Notes under the pieces: generated by a model
What the model saw: only the letters and a program-made list of their open reading frames with translations
The model's database searches: none
What the model was told of the DNA's origin: nothing
Source of the DNA: JBGTKH01 sp041744735
GTDB lineage: Bacteria > Planctomycetota > Planctomycetia > Pirellulales > Pirellulaceae
DNA: 16,704 nucleotides
Direction: 5' to 3'
NCBI GenBank assembly: GCA_041744735.1
Contig: JBGTKH010000265.1
Location: 1-16,704 of the forward strand
Program-made: the position numbers and the translations under genes
Part shown: positions 1 to 6,626 of the stretch, in pieces
Layout of the letters: each line of letters begins with the position of its first letter
How positions within the stretch are numbered: position 1 is the first letter of the stretch

Positions 1-268
1 CGGCCATGTCGTCCGGCCGGTCATGTCGGCAGAGGATGCCGCCGAAAATCTTCGGGTGCAGCGTCTTCAGCCGCCCGTCCATCATCTCGGGAAAACCCGT
101 GTATTGGGCGATGTCGCGGACGGTGAGTCCTGCGTTTTCCAGGTGCCGCCGAGTGCCGCCGGTGCTGTAAATCTCGACGCCGACCGCCGCCAATCCGCGA
201 GCGAAATCGGCCAGACCGAGCTTGTCACTAACACTGATCAGGGCGCGTTTGGTTTTAGGTGAATGCAT
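1..268 (-). CDS. purH: Bifunctional AICAR transformylase/IMP cyclohydrolase, N-terminal part (window edge)
   Basis: PurH carries out the last two steps of de novo IMP synthesis in the cytoplasm: formyl transfer to AICAR and closure to IMP. Only the first 89 codons are in the window, running off the left edge. They cover the start of the MGS-like IMP cyclohydrolase domain. Visible motifs are ALISVSDK (residues 9-16), the phosphate-binding STGGT (35-39) and TGFPEMMDGRLKTLHPK (57-73), which is nearly diagnostic for PurH. The ATG at 268 puts ALISVSDK at the usual distance from the N-terminus. No Shine-Dalgarno sequence precedes it. Upstream lies a palindromic repeat (303-381), and part of the gene's own 5' end is echoed at 392-404. 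Identification is firm; the transformylase domain lies outside the window. Confidence 0.95.
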   Translation of the reverse strand, partial: MHSPKTKRALISVSDKLGLADFARGLAAVGVEIYSTGGTRRHLENAGLTVRDIAQYTGFPEMMDGRLKTLHPKIFGGILCRHDRPDDMA

Positions 269-302
269 GCTGAACGGGTGTCCAATGTGTGCTGATCTTT
301 CG

Positions 303-381
303 CGTTTAACCCGTTGCCGAAGGCGAGGCGAATCGCACGAACTGCCACCAAACAACCTCGCCTACGGCTACAGGTTAAACG
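303..381. repeat. Imperfect palindromic repeat upstream of purH
   Basis: Two 26-bp arms (303-328 and 356-381) match as an inverted repeat at 23 of 26 positions, with a 27-bp spacer. The arms begin CGTTTAACC and end GGCGAGG. A small GCC-GAA-GGC hairpin sits in the left arm (GCC-TAC-GGC in the right arm). The GTTTAAC...GCCGAAGGCG core also appears in the palindrome at 3504-3573, so both belong to one dispersed family. It lies between purH and the Asp-box protein gene. Confidence 0.8.
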
Positions 382-446
382 AGTACGGCATGCGTTTGGT
401 TTAGAATGGAATCGCCGCGCGGTCAAGCGGCTTGAGAAGGTGGCGG

Positions 447-1583
447 CTACTCATACAGCCAATCCAGGCTGAATCGCGTGATTTGGGTCACGGCCAGTCC
501 CGTCCCTTGCGGGCGATTGCCGGCGCAGTGTCCCAACAGCACGTGCTCGCCGGAGAATGCCATCGCCGTGTAGCAGTACCAGCCGTCGGGATCGTCTTCC
601 AGCGTCTTGGTGTGCACCCACGTCTTGCCGTCGTCGCGCGAGACGGCAACGCAAAGCGGCGTACGTTTGCCGCGATGAGCCTCGTCGACATGCTCGTGAT
701 CGTTCCAGACGAGCAACAAATCTCCCGTCTGCGGAATCCGTTCGATCGTGGCGGGCGAGAGCGGCGAGATGATGTTCGACGGGCCGAGCGGCGTCCACGT
801 GTCTCCGCCGTCTGACGAGTGCGAAACAAATTGGCTGCCGGCGTTGGTGCGGCAATACATCATCAAGCGGCCGTCGCTCAATTCAACCATGCCGGGTTCT
901 TGCACGGTGACGCGCTTGCCATCGGGCGTCGCGCCGGTCAATACGCTCTTACTTCGCCGAAACGTCTTCCCGTTGTCGTCCGACAAATAGCACGTCACTT
1001 GCCCGGCCCAATCGGGCTGCTTGTAATCGGGCAAGTTGTGCACGGCCACCGGCAGAACGATCCGGCCGCTCTTCAATTGCAAGGCGCGGTCGTTGTTCAT
1101 GACGTAATAGCCGACCTGATCCAAGATGCACGTCGTTGGCTCGCTCCAGGTGCGGCCTTCATCCTTCGAGATCCGCAGCAGCGGTCGGCAATCGGCCAGC
1201 GAATTCTTGCGTAAGTAGAACAGAGCAATTTCGCCGCTGGCCAGCCGCAGCAGCGACACAGACATGATGTTCCAGTCGCCTTCGTTGGGCACGATGACGG
1301 TATCTTCGGCCGTCCACGTTTGCCCGCCGTCGCTGGAATATCGCCCCGCCAGAAATGCCGCGGCGTGATCGCTGCCGCCGCCGGTGAAATGTGTGTAGAC
1401 AAACAAGATGCGGCCGTCCTTGAGTTGGATGAAGTCCCCTTCGCTGTTGCGCGGGTTACCGGGTCCCGGTGACAGTAACAAAGTGCGTTGCACGCCATCG
1501 TCGGTACGACCGACGTCCGTAGTAAAAGCCACGATACACAGGAACACAACGGCAAGACGACAGATAACCATTCGCGGGTTCAT
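447..1583 (-). CDS. Secreted sialidase-fold (BNR/Asp-box) protein
   Basis: A 378-residue protein of the exo-alpha-sialidase-like six-bladed propeller superfamily. The N-terminus (about residues 1-27: basic start, then hydrophobic CRLAVVFLCIVAF) is a probable signal peptide, so it likely acts outside the cytoplasm. Five Asp boxes (S-x-D-x-G-x-T-W/F) are visible at about residues 83-90, 139-146, 201-208, 256-263 and 315-322. I did not see a clear FRIP motif at the N-terminus, so true sialidase activity is uncertain; many planctomycete members of this superfamily have no known substrate. The ATG overlaps the TGA of the upstream SDR gene (ATGA), pointing to translational coupling and to membership of the same minus-strand operon. 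It is the last gene of that run. Confidence 0.85.
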   Translation of the reverse strand: MNPRMVICRLAVVFLCIVAFTTDVGRTDDGVQRTLLLSPGPGNPRNSEGDFIQLKDGRILFVYTHFTGGGSDHAAAFLAGRYSSDGGQTWTAEDTVIVPNEGDWNIMSVSLLRLASGEIALFYLRKNSLADCRPLLRISKDEGRTWSEPTTCILDQVGYYVMNNDRALQLKSGRIVLPVAVHNLPDYKQPDWAGQVTCYLSDDNGKTFRRSKSVLTGATPDGKRVTVQEPGMVELSDGRLMMYCRTNAGSQFVSHSSDGGDTWTPLGPSNIISPLSPATIERIPQTGDLLLVWNDHEHVDEAHRGKRTPLCVAVSRDDGKTWVHTKTLEDDPDGWYCYTAMAFSGEHVLLGHCAGNRPQGTGLAVTQITRFSLDWLYE

Positions 1584-2392
1584 GGAAACTGCTCCGGGTC
1601 GAGTAGGTGTTGGATCGGGCGGGGATAGTGGCTGTGGAGCCAGCCGCCGTCGAGCACGATCGTCGTGCCCGTGAGGTAAGAGAATTCATCGCCGGCCAGA
1701 GCGACGATCGCTCGGGCAACCTCGGCGGGTGATGCCCAGCGTCGTAGCGGAATCGCGTCTTCACTCCACTGACGCAGCGGTACCGTGATCGATTGCCCCT
1801 GCGGATCGGTGTAGTCGCCGCTCAGATCCGTGTCTACCGCGCCGGGATTCACGGCCAGAACGCGGATGCCCGACGGACCATAGAGCGCCGCCAACTCGTA
1901 AGTCAGCGCGTCCAAACCTCCCTTGGCCGCCACGTACGCCGGCGCGATGCCGCCGGCGCGCTGCGACATCATGCTCGAGACGTTGATGATCACGCCGCGT
2001 CTGTGAACTTCCATCGACTCGGCCGCCCAGCGAGCAAGAAACGCCGGCGCGGTCAGGCAAACGTCTATCGTCCGCTGCCACGATTCGTGTTCGATTTGCC
2101 GCATCGTGACCAAGTCGCGCGACGCGGCATTGTTCACCAGCACGTCGATCCGCCCCCAGCGATTAACGGTCGTATCGATGGCGCGTTTCGCGTAATCCAG
2201 ATCGGTCAAGTCGCCGGCGTACGCAACCGTTTCGACGCCCGTCTGGTGCAAGGAACTGTCCACGTCATGCAGCAGTTCCGTCTCGATGTCCAGCATCGCA
2301 ACACGGAAGCCTCGCCGGCCAAATTCCAGCGCCGTTTCGCGGCCAATGCCCTGTGCCGCACCCGTGACGAATGCTACCGGTCTGTCGTTCAT
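1580..2392 (-). CDS. SDR-family NAD(P)-dependent oxidoreductase
   Basis: A classical short-chain dehydrogenase/reductase of 270 residues from the ATG at 2392; an in-frame extension to 2437 would read into a repeat and is unlikely. Rossmann motif TGAAQGIG at residues 10-17, DL at 61-62, NNAA at 87-90 (usual NNAG), catalytic S140, Y153 and K157 (YVAAK), and VNPG at 191-194. The catalytic tetrad Asn, normally in an IDVNL context, is Cys112 here (IDVCLTAP). It lies about 20 bp after the deacylase gene and overlaps the next gene by ATGA, so it sits inside an operon. SDR substrates cannot be predicted from sequence alone; a hydroxy-acid or sugar-type alcohol would fit the neighbours. Confidence 0.9.
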   Translation of the reverse strand: MNDRPVAFVTGAAQGIGRETALEFGRRGFRVAMLDIETELLHDVDSSLHQTGVETVAYAGDLTDLDYAKRAIDTTVNRWGRIDVLVNNAASRDLVTMRQIEHESWQRTIDVCLTAPAFLARWAAESMEVHRRGVIINVSSMMSQRAGGIAPAYVAAKGGLDALTYELAALYGPSGIRVLAVNPGAVDTDLSGDYTDPQGQSITVPLRQWSEDAIPLRRWASPAEVARAIVALAGDEFSYLTGTTIVLDGGWLHSHYPRPIQHLLDPEQFP

Positions 2393-2412
2393 ATCTCGAA
2401 TCCTACCTTGGC

Positions 2413-3462
2413 CTAGCCACGGTCGACGTAGCTGCACTCGCCAGAGTGCGGATGGCCGTCGGAAAATTCCGCGTTCTGGCGAACGCAGCTACGATCAATC
2501 AAGATTGTATTGTGAAGTGCCCTCGACTCGTTAAAAATGAATTCGGTCTCGGCGATCACCGCCAGACTGTCTCCTTGGTTCACGCGCGAGAACGTTCGGA
2601 GCACGACAACGACGCCGCGTTGCTGCGACTGCACCGGCTCAACCTCGCTCCCCAAAACGTCTGATACGGTACCGATCAGATCACCGACGTCGACGATATC
2701 TCCCAACGCAACGGCCGGATCAAAGAAACCGGTCATCGGCGCCGGGTTACAGATCTGCATGTGCCCCGAATTCTCGCGCGGGTCTTCGATCACGTAGCGG
2801 ATGTCCGATGACGGTGGCTCGCGGTCGATCATGTCCAGCGACGCCATCACATTTAGGCAGCCGTTGACGTACGCGTCAATGCCCGCCGGGTTGCAGACGG
2901 CTGAACCGAGATATTCCGCGTAGATGGCTGGCACGCCCGCGTCGCGCGCAACCGACATGGACCGGCCGTTCAATCGAAAATCGGTGCCCCAGACCAGCGC
3001 CAAGTTGAACGCGCGGGCCATGCGGCGCTGCTGCTCTAAAACCTTCCCGTTGGGGTGCAGCATGTATCCAGTCAAGGGCCAGACGGCTAACGTCGTGCCG
3101 CCTGTATGCAAGTCGATATAGAAGTCGGCCGCGCGAATCAGTTCGCTCAGCGCGTATGCGGTCTGCTCGGTGATCGACCCGTCGAGTTTGCCCGGGCACG
3201 TGCGCGCCAAGTCGAGGTTGTCCTCTGCCGTGCGATGGCCGCGCAGGTACGCGGCTTCATTGACAACCGGCACCAATGTGACTCGACCACGCAGCGACGC
3301 TGGGTCGAGTTCCCTAATCAACCGCCGAATGGCCACCATCGGTTCAAATTCGTCCCCGTGCACTCCGCCCGTGATCAACAGATTTGGGCCGAAGCGTTTG
3401 CCAACGAGTTGTTTCGATTTCAGTTCCACTAGTTGAGCCGAGCGATGTGAGTTCGTTGTCAA
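2413..3462 (-). CDS. Succinylglutamate desuccinylase/aspartoacylase-family Zn deacylase
   Basis: An M14-like zinc hydrolase of 349 residues that would remove an acyl group from an N-acylated amino acid or related amide. Zn ligands are visible as HGDE (H35, E38) and DLHTGG (H119). NEAAYLRGHR (residues 68-77) and DNLDLARTCPG (81-91) match the family's substrate-binding Asn/Arg region, and AEYLG probably holds the catalytic Glu. The C-terminal half has the usual beta domain (DPAVALGDIVDVGDLIG). The start is uncertain: the open frame begins at a TTG (3462) and a GTG lies at 3429, neither with an SD. Residues about 324-346 are encoded by the palindromic repeat at 2427-2493, so the tail after SLAVIAETEF is probably repeat-derived. 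It lies between the MlrC-like and SDR genes on the same strand. Confidence 0.85.
   Translation of the reverse strand: MTTNSHRSAQLVELKSKQLVGKRFGPNLLITGGVHGDEFEPMVAIRRLIRELDPASLRGRVTLVPVVNEAAYLRGHRTAEDNLDLARTCPGKLDGSITEQTAYALSELIRAADFYIDLHTGGTTLAVWPLTGYMLHPNGKVLEQQRRMARAFNLALVWGTDFRLNGRSMSVARDAGVPAIYAEYLGSAVCNPAGIDAYVNGCLNVMASLDMIDREPPSSDIRYVIEDPRENSGHMQICNPAPMTGFFDPAVALGDIVDVGDLIGTVSDVLGSEVEPVQSQQRGVVVVLRTFSRVNQGDSLAVIAETEFIFNESRALHNTILIDRSCVRQNAEFSDGHPHSGECSYVDRG
2427..2493. repeat. Double-hairpin inverted repeat with compensatory changes
   Basis: Two 26-bp arms (2427-2452, 2468-2493) pair with four mismatches. Each arm also folds alone: GCACTC-GCCA-GAGTGC (2434-2449) and GCGTTC-TGGC-GAACGC (2471-2486), with loops that are reverse complements of each other. 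All four arm mismatches cancel within the small hairpins: A2436-T2447 becomes G2473-C2484, and C2437-G2446 becomes T2474-A2483. Outer ends are CGTAGC/GCTACG. The element lies inside the 3' end of the deacylase reading frame. Confidence 0.85.
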
Positions 3463-3503
3463 ATGATTAAAGTCAATCAGAAGCGGCCCGTCTTCAGTTC
3501 TTC

Positions 3504-3573
3504 GTTTAACGGCCAGCCGAAGGCGACGGTTTCAGCCAACACGGACACCGACGCCTTCGGCTGGCCGTTAAAC
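3504..3573. repeat. Perfect 22-bp palindromic repeat
   Basis: Two perfect 22-bp inverted arms, 3504-3525 and 3552-3573, separated by 26 bp; they begin GTTTAACGGCCAGCCG and end AAGGCG. It sits in the 128-bp gap between the MlrC-like gene and the deacylase gene. On RNA it would form a very stable stem, which could end or attenuate transcription, though no U-run follows. The core is shared with the element at 303-381. Confidence 0.85.
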
Positions 3574-3590
3574 AACTCGTGCTTGCGGCC

Positions 3591-5087
3591 TCACGGCGAC
3601 CACTCGGTCATCGACTCGAACGGAAACATCGGCCGGCGGCGGTGTTGGTATTCGAGCTGCTGCATGTCGGCTGTTGTGACGCCCGGCGTGTTCACGCGAA
3701 TCAAATGTTTGCACACGGGCGCGTAAGCCGCAACTGGTGCGTTAACGCCTTTGGCAACTAAGATGTGAAACGCGGCCGGGTCGAGCCCGCAACTGGTCAA
3801 CTGCCGCAAACTGAAGGGCGGCATGCGGCGCGAGGTGAGCATCGTGGTGAGCCTGCCGTCGGTGCGCACGATCGCCGTCGGCCCTTGATCGCAATGCGTA
3901 AACCCGCCGTGCCGCACTTCCGGCTCGTCGAATTGTCCCTCGTGCAAGCTAACAACCGTAAAGTCATCTTCCAGTGGCGGGCCGTGACGTTCGTCCGTCT
4001 TGCCGCCAACGCTCAGCCGAATTCTTCCGCCCGGTCCAGTCGCCGCCGACTGCTGAACCGATTGCGGATCGTACAGGCAGACAAACGAATCGGGCACCGC
4101 ACGCTGATGCAGCGCGTGAGCCAAGAACGTGCTGTCGCCCGGCGAGCCGCCGCCGACGTTGTCGCCCATGTCGAGCAGACAAATCGGTCCGTCGAGTTGC
4201 GCGGCGCGGTCCAACGCATCGTCGATCCCGATCATCTGACCGGCGAAGTCCTGCCGATGCGTCCACATGTACTGCGCCAATTCACCGGCCAGCTTCTCGG
4301 CAAGCGCGCGATCGTCGTTGGTCACCGCGATGACGGCCGAGCCCATCTCTTTCACGTCGGCGTACGGAAAGCCAAGCAGGATGCTATTGGACAAGACCCC
4401 GGGCCGGGCGAGCATTTCGTCGGCCAGCCGGTACAGCGGTACGCACTGCGGTTCGCTGGTCAGTTGCCGTTCGATGTTGATCGCCAGCGGCGGAAACGCG
4501 GCGGCCATCGTGGGCCGAATTTCGCCGCCCAGCGTGCGGGCCATCAGCGTCGCCGCGTCGATACCGCGCTGGCGCTGATCCAGATGCGGGTTGGTGCGAT
4601 AGCCGATCAGTGCGTCGCACGCATCGACCATCTTCGGCGAGAGATTGGCGTGGGCGTCGAGCGTGCCAATGATCGGCATGTTCGGACCGACGCGGCGCCG
4701 CAACTCCGACAGCCACTGGCCGTCGGCGTCGCGAAACTTTTCGCTGACCGTTGCGCCGTGCGGTGCCACGAGCACACCGTCGAGCCGCCCCGCGCGTTTC
4801 AGTTCGCTAAACATCATGTCCAGCAGGTGCTCAAACGTGTCGGCGGTGACCGTTCCGAACGGCAGTGCCCGCGCGGCAAACAGCGGCACGGCGTCGAATC
4901 GCATTGCCAAAGTGCTCGCACCTTCCAGTCCCTCGAAAAACCCGCCGATTTCGTGATGCGTATCGGCCAGCCGCGCACGAATCTCTTCCCCTACGAGCAA
5001 CGTGTTCTGCTCGAAGTGGTCAAACGTCGTCGGTTCGGCGATAAATGTGTTCGATTCGTGCAGCAGGGCGATGATGCCGACTCGCAT
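3591..5087 (-). CDS. M81-family metallohydrolase (MlrC/microcystinase-like)
   Basis: A 498-residue member of the MlrC family, Zn-dependent amidohydrolases named for the last step of microcystin breakdown but mostly of unknown substrate. The start at 5087 is set by a good SD (GAAGGAG, 6 bases upstream). The N-terminus has the family signature HESNTF (residues 10-15). Candidate Zn ligands are D144 and H146 in LDAHAN and H168 in TNPHLD; the D-x-H pair and the 22-residue gap to the next His match the pattern I recall for MlrC. H110 (APHGA) is also conserved. DMGDNVGGGSPGDST marks the start of the C-terminal domain. Length is normal. It is the first gene of the minus-strand run and divergent from the RraA-like gene across a 105-bp gap. 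Confidence 0.9.
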   Translation of the reverse strand: MRVGIIALLHESNTFIAEPTTFDHFEQNTLLVGEEIRARLADTHHEIGGFFEGLEGASTLAMRFDAVPLFAARALPFGTVTADTFEHLLDMMFSELKRAGRLDGVLVAPHGATVSEKFRDADGQWLSELRRRVGPNMPIIGTLDAHANLSPKMVDACDALIGYRTNPHLDQRQRGIDAATLMARTLGGEIRPTMAAAFPPLAINIERQLTSEPQCVPLYRLADEMLARPGVLSNSILLGFPYADVKEMGSAVIAVTNDDRALAEKLAGELAQYMWTHRQDFAGQMIGIDDALDRAAQLDGPICLLDMGDNVGGGSPGDSTFLAHALHQRAVPDSFVCLYDPQSVQQSAATGPGGRIRLSVGGKTDERHGPPLEDDFTVVSLHEGQFDEPEVRHGGFTHCDQGPTAIVRTDGRLTTMLTSRRMPPFSLRQLTSCGLDPAAFHILVAKGVNAPVAAYAPVCKHLIRVNTPGVTTADMQQLEYQHRRRPMFPFESMTEWSP

Positions 5088-5192
5088 ACGCGCTCCTTCA
5101 ATCTGACTGCGGGTATAGAACGTCGCCGCATTTCCGGCTACAAAATACCACATTGGCGTACCCGATATCTACAACCCTCTGGAGAACTGCGA

Positions 5193-5861
5193 ATGAGCGA
5201 CACGGCTCCCCGAGAAATCACGCTGGCCATGATGCGCGAGTCGTTGTACGCGGCGGTCGTCGCGGACGCTCTGGACTCGCTCGGCTACCGCCATCAATCG
5301 CCGCGTGTGCCGCTGCGGCCGTTCACGGTTGAAGGGCTGTTGGTGGGCCGTTGCAAGACGACTCTCTGGGCCGACATGTTTCACGAAGACCCACGGCCGT
5401 ACGAACTGGAATTAAAGGCCGTCGACAGTTGCCGGCCGGACGACGTGATGATTTGCGCGGCCGGCGGATCGGTACATTCGGCCCTGTGGGGCGAACTGCT
5501 CTCGACCGCGTCGCGCAACAGCGGTTGTATTGGTGCGATCGTGGACGGCGCCGTGCGCGACATCGGAAAAATGCGGACGATGAACTTCCCAGTGTTTGCC
5601 CGCGCTGCGAGCGTCTACGACAGCCAGAATCGCCAGCGCGTGATCGACCTTGACATCCCCGTCGAAATTGCCGGCGTCCGCTTCTGTCCCGGTGATTTAG
5701 TGCTGGCCGACCTGGACGGTATCGTCGTCGTGCCGCAAGAAGTCGAAGCCGAAGCCATTCGCCGCGCCTGGGAAAAAGTTCACGCCGAAAACATCACCCG
5801 CGACGCCATCAAAGGCGGCATGAAAGCCACGGCGGCGTATCAGAAATACGCTGTGCTTTAA
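5193..5861 (+). CDS. RraA-like protein (HMG/CHA aldolase superfamily)
   Basis: A 222-residue cytoplasmic protein of the RraA/4-hydroxy-4-methyl-2-oxoglutarate aldolase superfamily. Members either regulate RNase E or, more often, act as divalent-metal class II pyruvate aldolases or oxaloacetate decarboxylases. The sequence has WGELLSTAS (99-107) followed by DGAVRD (118-123). E101, then twenty residues, then R122-D123 closely follows the D-X20-R-D metal/substrate motif of the aldolases. Its place beside hydrolase and dehydrogenase genes favours an enzyme over an RNase E regulator. ATG at 5193 has GGAGA about 8 bases upstream. The same frame stays open far upstream, but that part is antisense to the MlrC-like gene and is not coding. 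Confidence 0.88.
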   Translation: MSDTAPREITLAMMRESLYAAVVADALDSLGYRHQSPRVPLRPFTVEGLLVGRCKTTLWADMFHEDPRPYELELKAVDSCRPDDVMICAAGGSVHSALWGELLSTASRNSGCIGAIVDGAVRDIGKMRTMNFPVFARAASVYDSQNRQRVIDLDIPVEIAGVRFCPGDLVLADLDGIVVVPQEVEAEAIRRAWEKVHAENITRDAIKGGMKATAAYQKYAVL

Positions 5862-5868
5862 TCTCTAC

Positions 5869-5938
5869 TCCGTGGCCGCCCTGAATCCGTGGGGTCATCA
5901 TCAGCATTGTTTCCCCACGGGTTCAGGGCGATCACGGA
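5869..5938. terminator. Large inverted repeat between convergent genes, probable bidirectional terminator
   Basis: Arms 5869-5894 and 5913-5938 pair at 23 of 26 positions (CCGTGG...CCGTGGGG against CCCCACGG...CACGG) around an 18-base loop that contains a short T-run. It begins 7 bp after the RraA-like stop and lies about 50 bp beyond the end of the convergent GNAT gene, the usual place for a shared terminator. No long T-tract follows the stem, so it could equally be a dispersed palindromic repeat. Confidence 0.55.
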
Positions 5939-5988
5939 TTAGGAGAATTAGCACTTAGAGTGTTCATCCAAACTGGAACGCCTGACAT

Positions 5989-6450
5989 CTACACTGGGCT
6001 CTCTTGGCTCAGCACCTTCTCGAAGATCACCAGATTCGTGCCAAGGTCTGGGTCCCAGCGGATGCCGGCGATGTCGTAGCCTTGGTCGATGGCCAAGTGC
6101 AACATGGGGCGATGTTGGTTCTGGCATTCGAAGCGAATCGAGTCGTAATCGTGATCGGTGGCCCACGCATGTGCGGCTTCCATAAGCTGCGACGCGACAC
6201 CATGCCGACGATAGTCGGGCAGCACGCCGTATAGCCAGGCAAAGAACACCGACGGCTTGAGCTCGAAGCCCGTAAAGAATCCGACCGGCCGCTCGTCCAG
6301 GCTGGCGACCAGCATCAGCGGGTTGTAGCGGCCCAGAAACCGGCGGCGAAAAAAGTCCGCGTCGCGCGCCGGGCGGTAGATCTGGTTGTACAAGTCCGTC
6401 ACCAACGGAATGTCTTGCGGACCGACAATGTCGACCTTTGCAGTGGCCAT
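5989..6450 (-). CDS. GNAT-family N-acetyltransferase
   Basis: A 153-residue single-domain GNAT protein. Such enzymes transfer an acetyl group from acetyl-CoA to an amine. The central strand WLYGVLPDYRRHGVASQLM (residues 72-90) is motif A, with RRHGVA (81-86) as the pyrophosphate-binding Q/R-x-x-G-x-G/A loop. A C-terminal motif-B-like stretch, RPMLHLAIDQGYDIAGI, also fits. Its substrate is unknown. The ATG at 6450 has no SD. It stands alone: convergent with the RraA-like gene and divergent from the S9 peptidase gene, with a long repeat element in the divergent gap. Confidence 0.85.
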   Translation of the reverse strand: MATAKVDIVGPQDIPLVTDLYNQIYRPARDADFFRRRFLGRYNPLMLVASLDERPVGFFTGFELKPSVFFAWLYGVLPDYRRHGVASQLMEAAHAWATDHDYDSIRFECQNQHRPMLHLAIDQGYDIAGIRWDPDLGTNLVIFEKVLSQESPV

Positions 6451-6506
6451 GCTGTATAGTTTAATCCAGCACTCAAGTCACTGTAAACGCCGGGGGACGT
6501 CGCGCG

Positions 6507-6594
6507 GCGCGTAGTGATACAAATTGCCGTAGCGGAAGTGGTGACACTTCCGAAGTCTCACGACTTCGGCTACCAAAATGTGCCACTACCGCGC
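6507..6594. repeat. 88-bp MITE-like double-hairpin element
   Basis: Outer arms (6507-6526 and 6574-6594) pair imperfectly through GCGCGTAGTG/CACTACCGCGC, then GTAGC (6529-6533) pairs with GCTAC (6569-6573). Inside are two adjoining hairpins: GGAAGTG-GTGA-CACTTCC (6534-6551) and CGAAGTC-TCAC-GACTTCG (6551-6568). Their loops are reverse complements, and the differing pair G6540-C6545 versus C6557-G6562 is compensated. It fills most of the gap between the GNAT and S9 peptidase genes. Confidence 0.8.
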
Positions 6595-6626
6595 GGCGCC
6601 CAGGGAATTATGGAAAGGCATGCTTG

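Noticed and set aside
1793..2416. 207-codon plus-strand open frame
   Set aside because: Antisense to the SDR gene, with shadow-type composition.
3765..5192. Open plus-strand frame of 476 codons upstream of and in frame with the RraA-like gene
   Set aside because: It is wholly antisense to the MlrC-like gene, is rich in Arg, Gln and His with no family motif, and the RraA-like protein has its own SD and normal-length start at 5193.
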